A DNA stretch of 64,000 nt from Psychrobacillus sp. NEAU-3TGS. Lineage in GTDB: Bacteria > Bacillota > Bacilli > Bacillales_A > Planococcaceae. The stretch covers positions 639,610 through 703,609 of the forward strand of contig NZ_JAPNOZ010000012.1 of assembly GCF_029955155.1 (NCBI RefSeq), read 5' to 3'. Under the pieces are notes generated by a model. It was given only the letters and a program-made list of their open reading frames with translations, was not told the origin of the DNA and made no database searches. Positions 47,519 to 58,592 of the stretch are shown here, one piece after another. How positions within the stretch are numbered: position 1 is the first letter of the stretch; every line of letters starts with the position of its first letter. A program made the position numbers and the translations under genes.

Positions 47519-48298
47519 TTATTTCATTTTTAATTGAGCTAATTCAGCAAGGAATTTATCATTAAGAACTTTGATATAAGTTCCTTTCATTCCTAATGAT
47601 CTAGATTCGATTACACCAGCACTTTCAAGTTTACGTAGTGCATTTACGATTACAGAACGAGTGATACCTACGCGGTCTGCAATTTTAGAAGCAACTAGTA
47701 ATCCTTCGTTGCCATCTAGTTCTTCAAAAATATGCTCAATAGCTTCTAATTCGCTATAAGATAATGAATTAATCGCCATTTGAACGACTGCTTTACTACG
47801 TGCTTCTTCTTCAATTTCTTCCGATTTTTCACGTAGGATTTCCATACCAACAACAGTAGCGCCATATTCTCCAAGGATTAAATCATCATCATGGAATTCT
47901 TGTTTTAAACGACCTAAGATCAATGTCCCTAGACGCTCTCCTCCACCGATGATTGGAACGATCGTTGTTAACCCGTCTTTAAATAGGTCACGATTTTCCT
48001 CTGGGAATACAGAATGTTGACTGTATACATCTAAATTTGATGATGTTTCGTTAACAGAAAATAAGTTCTTTGTATAATCTTCAGGGAATTGACGTTCTTC
48101 CATCATTTTAATCATGCGCTCATTCTCAATTTGTTGATGTACTTCAAATCCAAGTAATTTACCTTTTCTGCTTACGATGAATGCGTTACATTCAATTACA
48201 TCACTTAATGTTGCTGCCATTTCTTTAAAGTTAACTGGTTTCCCAGCAGATGCTTGTAGCATCGAGTTAATCTTTCTTGTTTTGTCTAATAAATTCAT
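47519..48298 (-). CDS. codY: Global nutrient regulator CodY
   Basis: CodY senses branched-chain amino acids and GTP and represses stationary-phase, nutrient uptake and (in B. subtilis) motility genes. The start is ATG 48298 ([15 protein letters not shown]), giving 259 aa. A GAF domain covers about 1-155, and a C-terminal winged helix shows [20 protein letters not shown] with the conserved serine near 215. It follows clpY and is the last gene of its operon, next to the fla/che region. Confidence 0.97.
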   Translation of the reverse strand: MNLLDKTRKINSMLQASAGKPVNFKEMAATLSDVIECNAFIVSRKGKLLGFEVHQQIENERMIKMMEERQFPEDYTKNLFSVNETSSNLDVYSQHSVFPEENRDLFKDGLTTIVPIIGGGERLGTLILGRLKQEFHDDDLILGEYGATVVGMEILREKSEEIEEEARSKAVVQMAINSLSYSELEAIEHIFEELDGNEGLLVASKIADRVGITRSVIVNALRKLESAGVIESRSLGMKGTYIKVLNDKFLAELAQLKMK

Positions 48299-48385
48299 TT
48301 TTGTATCCTCCATTGTAGTTCCATTATTTATTTTAATATTCTAAAGTTTTTCAATTGTTCCGTTGAAAACACCCAGTATTCCATT

Positions 48386-49780
48386 CTACAGTATAAACTG
48401 CGATAAATCTTTATTTTTCACAATATTGTCAAGTTTTTGGTCGATATAAGCTGGTGTTATTTGAATATGGGCTGGTGAAATGTCAGAAGCTTCATAAGAA
48501 AGCTCCTCTAAAATTTTCTCCAAAATGGTATGAAGTCTTCTAGCTCCTATATTATCAGTTTCCTGATTTACTTCATAAGCGATTTCACCAATACGTTCAA
48601 TCGATTCGTCTGAAAACGTAATTGTTACTCCTTCTGTTTGAAGTAATGCCTCGTACTGCTTCACTAAAGAATGTTGAGGCTCTTTTAAGATTCGTACGAA
48701 ATCATCTTTTGTCAGCTTCTCTAGCTCTACACGAATCGGAAAACGACCTTGCAATTCTGGAATAAGATCCGATGGCTTCGACATATGGAAAGCACCTGCA
48801 GCGATGAACAAAATATAATCTGTTTTCACAGCTCCGTATTTAGTCGTCACAGTGGAACCTTCAACAATAGGTAAAATATCTCGTTGAACACCCTCTCTAG
48901 AAACATCCACGGAAGAGTTGCTTCCATTTTTACTCGCAATCTTATCCATCTCGTCGATAAAGATTATCCCGGATTGTTCCGTTTTTTCAATTGCAATTTG
49001 AGAAATCTCGTCGTTATCAATTAGCTTACCCGCTTCTTCCTGAACTAAAACTTTCCTTGCATCTTTGACTTTCATTTTTCTTTTCTTCTTTTTCTTAGGC
49101 ATTAAGCTCGAAAACGCATCTTGCATATTCATACCCATGCTTTCCATTCCGCCGCCCTGTAATGCATCAAAAATAGAAGGAGCTGTTTCTGTTACCTCGA
49201 CTGTTACAATTTCCTCTTCAAGTTTACCGTCTCTTAAATCTTCGGCAATTTGAGAGCGTTTTAAACGTATATCTGTATCTTCTACATCAGAATTTTCATC
49301 TTCTGCTTTTCCACCAAAAAGAGCTTCAAATGGATTTTGGTTCCCATTCTTTTTCTTTAAGGAAGGAACTAATAGTTTAACAATTGCATCATTTGCCAAG
49401 CGGACTGCTTGATCTTTTACTTCTTCCATCTTTTCTTCTTTTACAATTCGTATAGCTGCTTCAACTAAATCCCTGACCATCGATTCTACGTCTCTTCCGA
49501 CATATCCGACTTCTGTAAATTTAGTTGCTTCCACTTTTACGAAAGGAGCTTTTGTCAGTTTGGCGATCCTTCTAGCAATTTCTGTTTTCCCTACACCTGT
49601 AGGTCCAATCATTAATATGTTTTTAGGAATTACTTCATTTCTCATCTCTTCGCCAAGCAATTGTCTTCTATAACGATTTCTAAGTGCAACTGCCACCGCT
49701 TTTTTGGCAGTTTCTTGACCAACAATGTATTTATTTAAATGCTCTGTGATTTGTTTTGGGGTTAAGTTTGTTTCTTTCAT
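48386..49780 (-). CDS. clpY: ATP-dependent protease ATPase subunit ClpY (HslU)
   Basis: ClpY unfolds substrates for the ClpQ peptidase. The 464-aa AAA+ protein has Walker [14 protein letters not shown] near residue 58, an inserted I-domain (about 110-245), Walker [15 protein letters not shown], and the C-terminal docking tail ending SQFIL. It overlaps clpQ by 4 bases. Confidence 0.97.
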   Translation of the reverse strand: MKETNLTPKQITEHLNKYIVGQETAKKAVAVALRNRYRRQLLGEEMRNEVIPKNILMIGPTGVGKTEIARRIAKLTKAPFVKVEATKFTEVGYVGRDVESMVRDLVEAAIRIVKEEKMEEVKDQAVRLANDAIVKLLVPSLKKKNGNQNPFEALFGGKAEDENSDVEDTDIRLKRSQIAEDLRDGKLEEEIVTVEVTETAPSIFDALQGGGMESMGMNMQDAFSSLMPKKKKKRKMKVKDARKVLVQEEAGKLIDNDEISQIAIEKTEQSGIIFIDEMDKIASKNGSNSSVDVSREGVQRDILPIVEGSTVTTKYGAVKTDYILFIAAGAFHMSKPSDLIPELQGRFPIRVELEKLTKDDFVRILKEPQHSLVKQYEALLQTEGVTITFSDESIERIGEIAYEVNQETDNIGARRLHTILEKILEELSYEASDISPAHIQITPAYIDQKLDNIVKNKDLSQFIL

Positions 49781-50325
49781 TCACCTAATACCTCCACAAT
49801 AATTTGATGATTCGTAAATACACAAATGTCAGCTGCAGTGGTTAAAGAAGCAACTGCAATTTCTTTTGCAGTCATTTTATCCCCAGCGTACTGTTTTAAT
49901 GCTCTACCGGCAGCAAGTGCATAATTTCCACCAGATCCAATTGCAAGAATACCATCATCTGGTTCTATAACTTCCCCAGTACCAGACACTAGCAATAGAT
50001 TTTTACTATCCATCACTAATAGCATTGCCTCTAGTTGTCTTAGCATTTTGTCTCCTCGCCACTGCTTGGCAAGCTCAACAGCTGCTCGTTGAAGGTTCCC
50101 ATTATACTCCATTAATTTTCCTTCAAACATTTCAAATAGTGTAAATGCATCCGCTACAGATCCAGCAAATCCAGCTACAACCTGACCGTTAAATAATCTT
50201 CTTACTTTTTTCGCTGTATGTTTCATTACTACTTGATTGCCTAATGTAACTTGCCCGTCTCCTGCCATTGCATGACTACCGTTATGACTAACCGCAAAAA
50301 TCGTTGTTGCATGAATACTAGACAT
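49777..50325 (-). CDS. clpQ: ATP-dependent protease peptidase subunit ClpQ (HslV)
   Basis: ClpQ is a proteasome-like peptidase. The 182-aa product starts [12 protein letters not shown]; bacilli use an N-terminal serine rather than threonine as nucleophile, and MSS fits that. [21 protein letters not shown] and [17 protein letters not shown] are typical. It lies between xerC and clpY. Confidence 0.96.
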   Translation of the reverse strand: MSSIHATTIFAVSHNGSHAMAGDGQVTLGNQVVMKHTAKKVRRLFNGQVVAGFAGSVADAFTLFEMFEGKLMEYNGNLQRAAVELAKQWRGDKMLRQLEAMLLVMDSKNLLLVSGTGEVIEPDDGILAIGSGGNYALAAGRALKQYAGDKMTAKEIAVASLTTAADICVFTNHQIIVEVLGE

Positions 50326-50371
50326 TTATCATTACCTCCAATATATCAAATTCACCTTAATATTGTTGCAT

Positions 50372-51265
50372 TTACGCTCGCGGGTGAGCATTCATATACG
50401 TTTTTCGTAAATGTTCTTTCGTTACGTGGGTGTATACTTGAGTAGAAGAAAGATGTGCGTGGCCTAATAACTCTTGAACACTTCTTAAATCGGCCCCATT
50501 GTTCAATAAATGAGTGGCAAATGTATGGCGCAGCATATGTGGATAAATCGTTGAATGCATGGATGCTTTCTCCATCATTCCATTTAAAATATACCTAACT
50601 CCCTCTGCTGTTAAGTGCTCTCCCCTGCTATTAACAAATAAAAAGGAATGAGACGTATGCTTCATCAGTTTGGGCCTACTATTTAACACATAGTCTTCTA
50701 CAGCAGAAAGCGCAAAGTCTCCTACAGGCACATACCGCTCTTTTCTACCCTTTCCCATTATGCGGACGACCCCGTAACTACTATCTACATGACGTAATTC
50801 TATAGATATAAGTTCACTTACCCTTATTCCAGTCGCATATAACAGTTCAAGTATGGCAATATTGCGAACAGATAATGGATCAGAAGCCTTGTTTGCTTCG
50901 AATAATTTCTCCATTTCTTCTTCGTAAAAGAAATGGGGCAGCTTTGTTTCTTTCTTCGGATGGTATAACGATTGGAAAGCATCATCTCGAATATTGTACT
51001 CTCTATGCAAAAATTTATAGAACGATCTTATAGCGGATATTTTCCGTGAAATGGTGGTTCTTGCCAGCTGCTCTTCATATAATTTCGTCACATACAATCT
51101 TGTATGAACATACTCCACAGCATTTAAATTATTTACTCCTTCTATTTCAAGAAATTGGATGAATTGTTTTATATCATTTTCATATTCGCGGATGGTTAGA
51201 TTGGAATAATTTTTCTCTAATTGGATGTACGCTATAAAAGTATGTAATTTATCAGGTTCAATCAT
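50372..51265 (-). CDS. xerC: Tyrosine recombinase XerC (CodV)
   Basis: XerC resolves chromosome dimers at dif with XerD. The start is ATG 51265 (MIEPDKLHTFIAYIQLEKN), with GGAG nine bases upstream; a longer frame reaches into a terminator hairpin and is rejected. The N-terminal SAM-like domain covers about 1-90; the catalytic domain shows GIRVSELISI (Arg), GKGRKERYVPV (Lys), HMLRHTFATHL (His, Arg), LGHAHLSSTQVYTHV (His, Tyr). 297 aa is normal. Confidence 0.96.
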   Translation of the reverse strand: MIEPDKLHTFIAYIQLEKNYSNLTIREYENDIKQFIQFLEIEGVNNLNAVEYVHTRLYVTKLYEEQLARTTISRKISAIRSFYKFLHREYNIRDDAFQSLYHPKKETKLPHFFYEEEMEKLFEANKASDPLSVRNIAILELLYATGIRVSELISIELRHVDSSYGVVRIMGKGRKERYVPVGDFALSAVEDYVLNSRPKLMKHTSHSFLFVNSRGEHLTAEGVRYILNGMMEKASMHSTIYPHMLRHTFATHLLNNGADLRSVQELLGHAHLSSTQVYTHVTKEHLRKTYMNAHPRA

Positions 51266-51296
51266 ACAAAACAACTCCATTACTTTTCCATAATAA

Positions 51297-51330
51297 AAGC
51301 CTCTAAAAGTATACAACTTTTAAGAGGCTT
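51297..51330 (-). terminator. Hairpin between trmFO and xerC
   Basis: AAGCCTCTTAAAAG pairs with CTTTTAGAGGCTT (one bulge) and is followed by TTATT on the minus strand. It probably terminates topA-trmFO transcripts; the long alternative xerC start lies inside it. Confidence 0.7.
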
Positions 51331-51337
51331 AAAGCAA

Positions 51338-52648
51338 TTATATTGCAGTATTTTTCATAAAATTTTGAATTGTCGTAAGCGCTCTGTTCGCTAATTGTTC
51401 CGTTCTAGCTTTTTTATCTCTTACTTTTGGCTGTAATTCTGGGAACAAGCCAAAGTTTATATTCATAGGTTGGAAGTTTTTCGAGTCCGCCTCCGTAATA
51501 TATCTAGCCATACTACCGAGCGCTGTTTCGCTTGGGAACACTACTAGTTCTTCCCCTTTTGCAAGTTTCGCAGCATTGATACCAGCGAGTAACCCGCTAC
51601 CAGCTGACTCTACATATCCTTCTACACCTGTCATTTGACCAGCAAAGAAAATATTTTGATTTGCTTTTAATTGATATGTTGGTTGCAAAACAAATGGCGA
51701 ATTGATGAACGTATTCCGGTGCATGACACCGTATCGAACGATTTCTACATTTTCAAGACCAGGTATTAACTTAAGTACTTCTTTTTGAGGTCCCCATTTT
51801 AAATGCGTTTGGAAGCCGACGATATTATAAAGCGTACCAGCAGCATCATCTTGTCTAAGCTGAACAACCGCATATGGTCGTTTGCCTGTTTTCGGATCTT
51901 CTAGACCTACTGGTTTCATCGGCCCGAATAACAATGTTTTACGACCACGCCCTGCCATTACCTCTACTGGCATACAGCCTTCAAAATAAATTTCTTTTTC
52001 GAATTCTTTTAAAGGAACTACTTCTGCTGCTACTAATGCATCATAAAAGCGATTGAACTCCTCTTCTGTCATCGGGCAGTTTAAATAGGCTGCCTCCCCT
52101 TTATCATAACGAGATTTCAAGTATACTTTGTCCATATCAATGCTGTCTTTTTCCACGATCGGAGCAGCAGCATCGTAGAAGTATAAATATTCTTGCCCTG
52201 TCATTTCTTTCACTTTTTCTGCAAGTGCAGGGGAAGTTAAAGGACCGGTTGCTATAACAGTAATACCTTCAGGAATTTCTGTTACTTCCTCATTGACTAC
52301 CTCGATCAATGGATGATTGCGAATTGCGTCTGTTACTCTTCCAGCAAAATCATGGCGATCAACTGCAAGTGCACCACCAGCTGGTACGCTGCTATTATCA
52401 GCAGAATCAATAATAAGTGAATCTAACATACGCATTTCTTCTTTAATAACGCCTACAGCATTCGTTAAATTATTTGCTCTTAGAGAATTAGAGCATACTA
52501 GCTCTGCGAATTTATCCGTATGATGGGCTGGTGTTTGTTTAACAGGGCGCATTTCATAAAGACGTACTTTTACGCCTCTTTTTGCAATTTGCCAAGCTGC
52601 TTCACTTCCAGCAAGTCCTCCACCAATAACGTTTACAATTTCAGTCAT
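51338..52648 (-). CDS. trmFO: tRNA (m5U54) methyltransferase, folate/FAD-dependent TrmFO
   Basis: TrmFO forms ribothymidine at tRNA position 54 using methylenetetrahydrofolate and FADH2. The 436-aa product has the FAD-binding motif [23 protein letters not shown] (the cysteine proposed to be catalytic lies in this region), and [20 protein letters not shown]. It follows topA closely, as in bacilli. Confidence 0.97.
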   Translation of the reverse strand: MTEIVNVIGGGLAGSEAAWQIAKRGVKVRLYEMRPVKQTPAHHTDKFAELVCSNSLRANNLTNAVGVIKEEMRMLDSLIIDSADNSSVPAGGALAVDRHDFAGRVTDAIRNHPLIEVVNEEVTEIPEGITVIATGPLTSPALAEKVKEMTGQEYLYFYDAAAPIVEKDSIDMDKVYLKSRYDKGEAAYLNCPMTEEEFNRFYDALVAAEVVPLKEFEKEIYFEGCMPVEVMAGRGRKTLLFGPMKPVGLEDPKTGKRPYAVVQLRQDDAAGTLYNIVGFQTHLKWGPQKEVLKLIPGLENVEIVRYGVMHRNTFINSPFVLQPTYQLKANQNIFFAGQMTGVEGYVESAGSGLLAGINAAKLAKGEELVVFPSETALGSMARYITEADSKNFQPMNINFGLFPELQPKVRDKKARTEQLANRALTTIQNFMKNTAI

Positions 52649-52666
52649 GTTGTATCCTTCTTTCTT

Positions 52667-54742
52667 TTAACTCTGTGGATCTTCTTTATAATCACAAGAA
52701 ACACATTGTATTTGTATACCTTTTTTCAATTTCTTCTCTACTAGCATAGCATTACATTTAGGACATGGTCGATTGATTGGCTTGTCCCAAGAAACAAACT
52801 CACATGTCGGGTACTGGTTGCAGCCGTAGAATAATCGTTTTGTCTTACTTTTACGTTCAACGATTTGTCCTGTTTCACAGGACGGACATGGCACTCCAAT
52901 TTCCTTAATAATCGCTTTTGTATTTCTACAATCCGGGAAATTGCTACAAGCCATAAATTTTCCGTAACGTCCTAATTTGTATACCATTGGAGATCCACAC
53001 TCTTCACAGTCTTCTCCAGTAGGTTCATCTTTAATGACGATCTTTTCCATTTCAGCATCTGCATGCTCTACGTGCTTTGCAAAGTCCTTGTAAAAACCAT
53101 CGATTACTTCTACCCATTTCACTTGCCCATCTTCTATACTATCTAAATCTTGTTCCATTTGAACGGTAAATTCGATATTTAAAATGTTTGGGAAGAATTC
53201 TAGTACAAGCTGATGCACAATTGTTCCAAGCTCGGTAGGCACGAAACGTTTGGTTTCTAATGCAACATATCCTCTTTTTTGAATCGTATCAAGTGTCGGT
53301 GCATAAGTGGATGGTCTACCTATACCTAGCTCTTCTAAAGTTTTTACGAGACGTGCTTCCGAATATCGTGGAGGTGGTTGAGTGAAATGCTGTATTGGTT
53401 CGATGGATAAGGCACTTACTTTATCCCCAACAACTAGAACAGGTAAGAGTTTGTCTTTGTCGTCTGTTTGATCATCTGAACCTTCTACATACACTTTCAT
53501 AAAACCAGGGAACTTTATTTGAGAACCATTTGCACGGAATACGGCCTCTCCATTTTTCAAGTCTACCGCAACTGTATCTAAAATAGCAGGTGCCATTTGA
53601 CTAGCGATGAATCGTTCCCAAATTAGTTTATACAAACGAAATAAGTCTCGAGATAAAATCGCTTTCAACTCATTTGGTGTTCTTAAAACACTTGTGGGAC
53701 GCACTGCTTCATGGGCATCTTGTGCTTTTTTCGATTGTTTTTCTGCTTTTTTCGGTGCTATGAACTCTGAACCATATTCTTTTGTAATGAATTCCCCAGC
53801 ATCTGCTTTAGCAGTATCCGAAATTCGCGTAGAGTCTGTTCTCATGTAAGTAATTAAACCAACAGTACCCTCTTTTTTACCAAGGTCAATACCTTCGTAT
53901 AATTGCTGCGCAAGCATCATCGTTTTTCTAGCTCTAAAGTTTAACTTACGAGCAGCTTCTTGTTGAAGCGATGAAGTTGTAAACGAAGGTGCAGGATTTC
54001 TTTTTCGTTCTTTTTTCACAACGTTTGTTACTGTGAACTTTTTGCCTTTCATGACACTTAGAACTTCTTTTACTTCTTGTTCATTTGATAGCTTTACTTT
54101 TTCTTTTTCCGTACCATAGTAAAGGGCATCAAATGCCTTTTTATCCTTTTCAAATTGCCCTTCGATCGTCCAGTACTCTTCTGGGACAAAGTTATTTATT
54201 TCGTTTTCACGGTCAATAATCAATCGAAGTGCAACGGATTGAACTCGGCCGGCCGAAAGACCTTTTTTCACTTTCTTCCATAGTATAGGACTTATATTGT
54301 AACCTACAAGGCGATCCAAGATTCTTCTCGCTTGTTGCGCATCTACTAAATCCATATTAATCGGTCTAGGATGCTTAAAGGATTCTAGAATTGCATCTTT
54401 AGTAATTTCGTTAAAAACAACGCGACAGTCTGACTCTATATCAACATTTAAGGAGTTAGCTAAATGCCATGCAATCGCTTCTCCTTCTCTATCGGGGTCA
54501 GCTGCGAGATATACTTTCTTCGCTTTTTTTGCTGCTTTTTTTAAATCTTGTAATACAGGACCTTTGCCTCGTATCGTAATATATTTTGGTTCATAGTCAT
54601 TTTCCACGTCGACTCCCATTTGACTTCTAGGTAAATCGCGGACATGACCGACCGATGCTTTTACTTTATATTTTTTTCCAAGGTATCGCTCAATCGTTTT
54701 TGCTTTGGCTGGCGATTCTACTATAACTAAATAATCCGACAT
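52667..54742 (-). CDS. topA: DNA topoisomerase I
   Basis: TopA relaxes negative supercoils. The 691-aa type IA enzyme has a Toprim domain ([32 protein letters not shown]), the active-site tyrosine in [12 protein letters not shown] (Tyr299), and C-terminal zinc ribbons ([23 protein letters not shown]). A good promoter lies upstream. Confidence 0.97.
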   Translation of the reverse strand: MSDYLVIVESPAKAKTIERYLGKKYKVKASVGHVRDLPRSQMGVDVENDYEPKYITIRGKGPVLQDLKKAAKKAKKVYLAADPDREGEAIAWHLANSLNVDIESDCRVVFNEITKDAILESFKHPRPINMDLVDAQQARRILDRLVGYNISPILWKKVKKGLSAGRVQSVALRLIIDRENEINNFVPEEYWTIEGQFEKDKKAFDALYYGTEKEKVKLSNEQEVKEVLSVMKGKKFTVTNVVKKERKRNPAPSFTTSSLQQEAARKLNFRARKTMMLAQQLYEGIDLGKKEGTVGLITYMRTDSTRISDTAKADAGEFITKEYGSEFIAPKKAEKQSKKAQDAHEAVRPTSVLRTPNELKAILSRDLFRLYKLIWERFIASQMAPAILDTVAVDLKNGEAVFRANGSQIKFPGFMKVYVEGSDDQTDDKDKLLPVLVVGDKVSALSIEPIQHFTQPPPRYSEARLVKTLEELGIGRPSTYAPTLDTIQKRGYVALETKRFVPTELGTIVHQLVLEFFPNILNIEFTVQMEQDLDSIEDGQVKWVEVIDGFYKDFAKHVEHADAEMEKIVIKDEPTGEDCEECGSPMVYKLGRYGKFMACSNFPDCRNTKAIIKEIGVPCPSCETGQIVERKSKTKRLFYGCNQYPTCEFVSWDKPINRPCPKCNAMLVEKKLKKGIQIQCVSCDYKEDPQS

Positions 54743-54802
54743 AAATGTGCCTCCTTATAGAAGGTAACTCGCTTTATTCTTCAAAACAAATACCTGTTGC
54801 AA

Positions 54803-54831
54803 AATGTATAACAGTTTCATAAATAATGCAA
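54803..54831 (-). promoter_or_regulatory. Predicted sigma-A promoter of topA
   Basis: TTGCAT (54826-54831) and TACATT (54803-54808) are spaced 17 bases apart on the minus strand, about 60 bases upstream of topA, in the gap after dprA. Confidence 0.55.
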
Positions 54832-54864
54832 GACTTTTCATTTTTAAATTATTTTATTCGTTTG

Positions 54865-55745
54865 TTATTTGAGCAATTCTTCGAGTATTTGATGGCCATC
54901 CCAAACAGGCTTCGCCCCTTCTAGTATAAGGTGATGAGGGCCTGCGGAAAGGGGAGAAAAGATAGACCCTGGGATCGCAAATATTTCTTTTCCGTTTTCA
55001 AGTGCATGTTCCATTGTCGAAACTGTACCACTTTTTTCTTTTGCTTCTGTAATAACGACACCTTGTGACAATCCACTAATAATTCGATTTCTCATAGGGA
55101 AATTCCACTTTTTTGGCGTTATATACGGAGGATATTCCGTTACTAACAGCTGATTTTTCGACATTTTATGCGCTAGATTTTCGTTTTGTTTCGGATACAC
55201 ATGAAAAAAGCCAGTGCCTAATACAGCAATTGTATTCCCTCCATATTGCATTGTAATTTCATGTGCTAATGTATCTGCGCCTTTTGCTAGTCCACTAACG
55301 ATGACAAAATTCTTTTGTATTAACGGAGGTAGAATTTTTTCAATACTACTTTTAGAGTATTCGGATGCCTCTCTTGAACCGATAATTGCAAGTTTCTTAT
55401 CATTAAAAGCAAATTTATATCACCTTTTATATATAAAACAGCTGGTGGATCATACAAGTTTAATAGATTTGATGGATAATTGGGATTAGTGTAAATAATA
55501 GGGGATATAGAATGTTTTTCATATATTTGTAGAAGTGGGATTTCTACATATTTCAAGTACATTTCTCGCAATTTTATTGCTCGATTCTGCGAAATTTTAC
55601 CTATACTTGCCAGTAAAGAAGGCTTCATAGTTTCTAATTGAGTGAGTTCGGGGTCATACTCAAGCAGAAGTTTTATCTTGTTTAAAGGAACTGGAAATAC
55701 ATAATGCAAAGCTAAAAATCGTTGTATGAATTGTTCATCTTTCAT
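54865..55745 (-). pseudogene. dprA: DNA processing protein DprA, frameshifted in the middle
   Basis: DprA loads RecA on incoming single-stranded DNA during transformation. The start is ATG 55745 (MKDEQFIQRFLALHYVFPV) after GGAGGG. The frame is intact through DPPAVLYIKGDI and then drifts to a stop at 55320. One base missing near 55411-55418 (an AAATTTATAT context) explains it: the other frame resumes FAFNDKKLAIIGSREASEY, then VIVSGLAKGADTLAHE and AVLGTGF, typical of the DprA Rossmann fold. The repaired protein is 293 aa, near the usual length. A family B repeat lies immediately upstream of the SD. Confidence 0.88.
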
Positions 55746-55760
55746 TGCTTCCCTCCTATA

Positions 55761-56008
55761 AGAAAAGCGCCAGCGCCTATGTCTGCCCGACAGGTAAATG
55801 GGGATGGGGTAGGTCTGCAAAGTGCGCCACATCGTGTGGCAAAGCTGACACAACCCGCATCGTGCGGGCCAAGGAGGCAGCTCTTCAGCCACCACAAGCG
55901 ATTTTGTTTGCGACGAGCTTGCGCAGGAGCAGCTTTTTCACATTTGACCCCGAGGGGCAACGTCTTCTGCGACGAGCTGTGCGCAGGAGCAAGGCGCTAG
56001 AGCTAGAT
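55761..56008. repeat. GC-rich intergenic repeat, family B copy 3
   Basis: The longest copy (about 250 bp). It starts AGAAAAGCGCCAGCGCC and ends AAGGCGCTAGAGCTAGATC. The middle matches copy 1, and the right part carries two related GCGACGAGC-TGCGCAGGAGC modules like those tandemly repeated in copy 2. It starts two bases from the dprA Shine-Dalgarno sequence. Confidence 0.8.
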
Positions 56009-56042
56009 CGATACTGAGTAAAAAGTAGATACTTTTTCATTT

Positions 56043-56080
56043 AAAAAATAGTACGGCAACACCAAAAGATGTGCCGTACT
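56043..56080 (-). terminator. Rho-independent terminator after sucD
   Basis: AGTACGGCA pairs with TGCCGTACT around a 13-base loop and is followed by ATTTTTTAAA on the minus strand. Confidence 0.88.
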
Positions 56081-56086
56081 ACTATC

Positions 56087-56989
56087 CTAATGTGTTTTAC
56101 AAGCGTCGTAAAGACCTGCTTCTTTAATTGCTTCTATTAAAGTATCACCAATAACAGATGGAGTTGCAGCAACTTTCATTCCTGCATCTTTCATCGCTTG
56201 GATTTTTCCTTCAGCCGTACCTTGACCACCAGAGATAATTGCTCCAGCATGTCCCATACGTTTACCTTCAGGAGCAGTTTGACCACCAATAAATCCTACT
56301 ACTGGTTTTTTCATATTAGCTTTAATCCATGCTGCTGCTTCTTCTTCAGCAGTACCACCGATCTCACCAATCATTACTACTGCATACGTTTCTTCATCTT
56401 CATTGAATGCAGTTAATGCATCTATAAAGTTTGTTCCGTTTACAGGGTCTCCACCAATACCTACAGCTGTCGTTTGACCGATACCAGCTTGAGTTAATTG
56501 ATGAACTGCTTCATAAGTAAGTGTACCAGAACGTGATACAACGCCTACATGACCTTTTGTATGAATATATCCTGGCATAATACCAATTTTACATTCATCT
56601 GCTGTAATAACACCAGGGCAGTTTGGTCCTACTAAACGAGTTTTCTTTCCTTCCATGTAACGTTTTACGTTAACCATGTCTAGTACTGGAATATGTTCAG
56701 TAATACAAATTGTCATATCTAGTTCAGCATCTACTGCTTCCAGAATCGCGTCAGCAGCAAATGGAGCTGGTACATAGATTACTGAAACGTTCGCACCAGT
56801 AGCTTTTACAGCGTCTTCTACTGTATTGAAAACTGGAACGCCTTCTACTTCTGTACCACCTTTACCAGGTGTAACCCCGGCAACGATTTTCGTACCGTAT
56901 TCAAGCATTTGTTTTGTATGGAAAAGAGCAGTTGAGCCCGTAATTCCTTGAACGATTACTTTCGTATCTTTATTAATATATACGCCCAC
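56087..56989 (-). CDS. sucD: Succinyl-CoA synthetase alpha subunit
   Basis: SucD binds CoA and carries the phosphohistidine of the TCA-cycle enzyme that makes succinate with substrate-level phosphorylation. The 300-aa product has the CoA-binding Rossmann motif [26 protein letters not shown] and the histidine in [14 protein letters not shown]. It follows sucC after about 18 bases. Confidence 0.97.
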   Translation of the reverse strand: MGVYINKDTKVIVQGITGSTALFHTKQMLEYGTKIVAGVTPGKGGTEVEGVPVFNTVEDAVKATGANVSVIYVPAPFAADAILEAVDAELDMTICITEHIPVLDMVNVKRYMEGKKTRLVGPNCPGVITADECKIGIMPGYIHTKGHVGVVSRSGTLTYEAVHQLTQAGIGQTTAVGIGGDPVNGTNFIDALTAFNEDEETYAVVMIGEIGGTAEEEAAAWIKANMKKPVVGFIGGQTAPEGKRMGHAGAIISGGQGTAEGKIQAMKDAGMKVAATPSVIGDTLIEAIKEAGLYDACKTH

Positions 56990-57007
56990 AATATGTCCCT
57001 GCCTTTC

Positions 57008-58168
57008 TTATCCTACAAGATTAACGATTTTTTGAGCACCGTCTGCCATTGAGTCAGCAGCGATAATATTTAAGCCAGATTCATTTAATAATTTTTTACC
57101 TAAATCAACATTCGTACCTTCTAAACGTACTACTAACGGTACTGAAAGACCTACTTCTTTCGCAGCAATAATAACACCTTCTGCGATAACGTCACATTTC
57201 ATAATACCACCGAAGATATTAACGAAAATACCTTTAACGTTTGCATCAGAAAGGATGATCTTAAATGCTTCCGTTACTTTTTCAGCTGTAGCACCGCCCC
57301 CAACGTCCAGGAAGTTTGCGGGTGAACCGCCGTAATAGCTAATTGTATCCATTGTAGCCATTGCAAGTCCTGCTCCGTTAACCATACAACCGATGTTTCC
57401 ATCTAATGAAATATAGCTTAGGTCATATTTAGAAGCTTCGATTTCTTTTGGATCTTCTTCATCAAAGTCGCGCATTTCTAAAATATCGCTATGGCGATAT
57501 AAAGCATTTGCGTCGAAGTTAAATTTTGCATCTAGCGCTAAAACATTATCATCCGCAGTTACTACTAATGGATTGATCTCAACGATAGAAGCATCTTTTT
57601 CTTTATACACTTGGTATAGGCCAAGCATAAATTTAGCTGCTTTATTAACAAGTTTTGCTGGAATGTTCATATTAAAAGCCATGCGACGAGCTTGGAAGCC
57701 TGTCAAACCTACAACAGGGTCAATCTCTTCATAGAAAAGCTTTTCTGGTGTATTTGCAGCTACTTCCTCGATGTCCATTCCGCCCTCTTCAGAGCCCATT
57801 AATGTTACACGAGAAGTTGCACGGTCTAGTACTAAACCTACATAATACTCCTTCTTAATATCGCTACCTTCTTCGATTAGTAAACGTTTAATTTCTTTAC
57901 CTTCTGGACCTGTTTGGTGTGTTACTAACACTTTCCCTAAAAGTTCCTTCGCGTATTCACGTACTTCATCTAAACTTTTTGCGATTTTTACTCCGCCTGC
58001 TTTACCTCGTCCACCTGCGTGGATTTGAGCTTTAACAACAATAACGCTAGAGCCTAACTCTTTTGCCGCTTTTACTGCCTCTTCAGGTGAAAAAGCAACA
58101 ATTCCGTTTGAAACTGCTACGCCATATTGTCTGAGGAGTTGTTTCCCTTGATATTCATGGATATTCAT
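57008..58168 (-). CDS. sucC: Succinyl-CoA synthetase beta subunit
   Basis: SucC binds nucleotide and completes the active site with SucD. The start is ATG 58168 ([17 protein letters not shown]), preceded by GGAGG; an upstream frame extension is ignored. The ATP-grasp domain shows [17 protein letters not shown], and the C-terminal region has [17 protein letters not shown]. 386 aa is normal. Confidence 0.97.
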   Translation of the reverse strand: MNIHEYQGKQLLRQYGVAVSNGIVAFSPEEAVKAAKELGSSVIVVKAQIHAGGRGKAGGVKIAKSLDEVREYAKELLGKVLVTHQTGPEGKEIKRLLIEEGSDIKKEYYVGLVLDRATSRVTLMGSEEGGMDIEEVAANTPEKLFYEEIDPVVGLTGFQARRMAFNMNIPAKLVNKAAKFMLGLYQVYKEKDASIVEINPLVVTADDNVLALDAKFNFDANALYRHSDILEMRDFDEEDPKEIEASKYDLSYISLDGNIGCMVNGAGLAMATMDTISYYGGSPANFLDVGGGATAEKVTEAFKIILSDANVKGIFVNIFGGIMKCDVIAEGVIIAAKEVGLSVPLVVRLEGTNVDLGKKLLNESGLNIIAADSMADGAQKIVNLVG

Positions 58169-58219
58169 CTTGCATCCTCCAATCAAACTTGTGTCAAGTA
58201 ATTTACTACCTTATTCATT

Positions 58220-58248
58220 GTATTAAAACCGACACAACTTGTCCACAA
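58220..58248 (-). promoter_or_regulatory. Predicted sigma-A promoter of sucCD
   Basis: TTGTGG (58243-58248) and TAATAC (58220-58225) are separated by 17 bases on the minus strand, about 50 bases upstream of sucC. Confidence 0.5.
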
Positions 58249-58298
58249 AAGTCTAGCATTTATAAAATTATCAAAAATTCAGATTTTAAGTCGAAAAA

Positions 58299-58592
58299 TT
58301 AGAGTAGTAGATTATTGCTCCCTTTTTCCTGATCCACCTTATATATAAAAGCGAATACCTCTGCAACCGCTTGATATAACTCTTCCGGAATGGATTGATT
58401 GATATCCAGCTGACCAAGAAGTTCTACTAAACTAGCATCTTGCTGGATAGGGACATTATGCTCTTTTGCTTTCGCTAATATATTTTCCGCAATTTTTCCT
58501 TTCCCTTTTGCCACTACTGTCGGAACATCTACTACACTAGGTTTATAATTTAATGCAATTGCTTCTTTTCGGATTTGTTTATCTTCTGTCAT
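58299..58592 (-). CDS. ylqH: FlhB C-terminal-like protein (YlqH)
   Basis: This 97-aa protein matches the cytoplasmic domain of FlhB (AIALNYKPSVVDVPTVVAKG, AVAEVFAFIYKVD) but lacks the membrane part and the NPTH cleavage motif. It overlaps the preceding FliK-like gene by 4 bases, as in B. subtilis, where the ylqG-ylqH pair lies away from the main operon. A role in export control is plausible but unproven. Confidence 0.88.
   Translation of the reverse strand: MTEDKQIRKEAIALNYKPSVVDVPTVVAKGKGKIAENILAKAKEHNVPIQQDASLVELLGQLDINQSIPEELYQAVAEVFAFIYKVDQEKGSNNLLL

Larger units (their letters stand above)
55746..56086. other. Gap between sucD and dprA
   Basis: The gap holds the sucD terminator and a full family B repeat. 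The open frames crossing the repeat, one of which is fused to the 5' end of dprA, are not credible proteins. Confidence 0.8.

Noticed and set aside
55722-56017. Overlapping plus- and minus-strand open frames over family B copy 3
   Set aside because: The same GC-rich repeat is open in several frames on both strands; none resembles a protein, and the minus-strand one is only the out-of-element extension of dprA.
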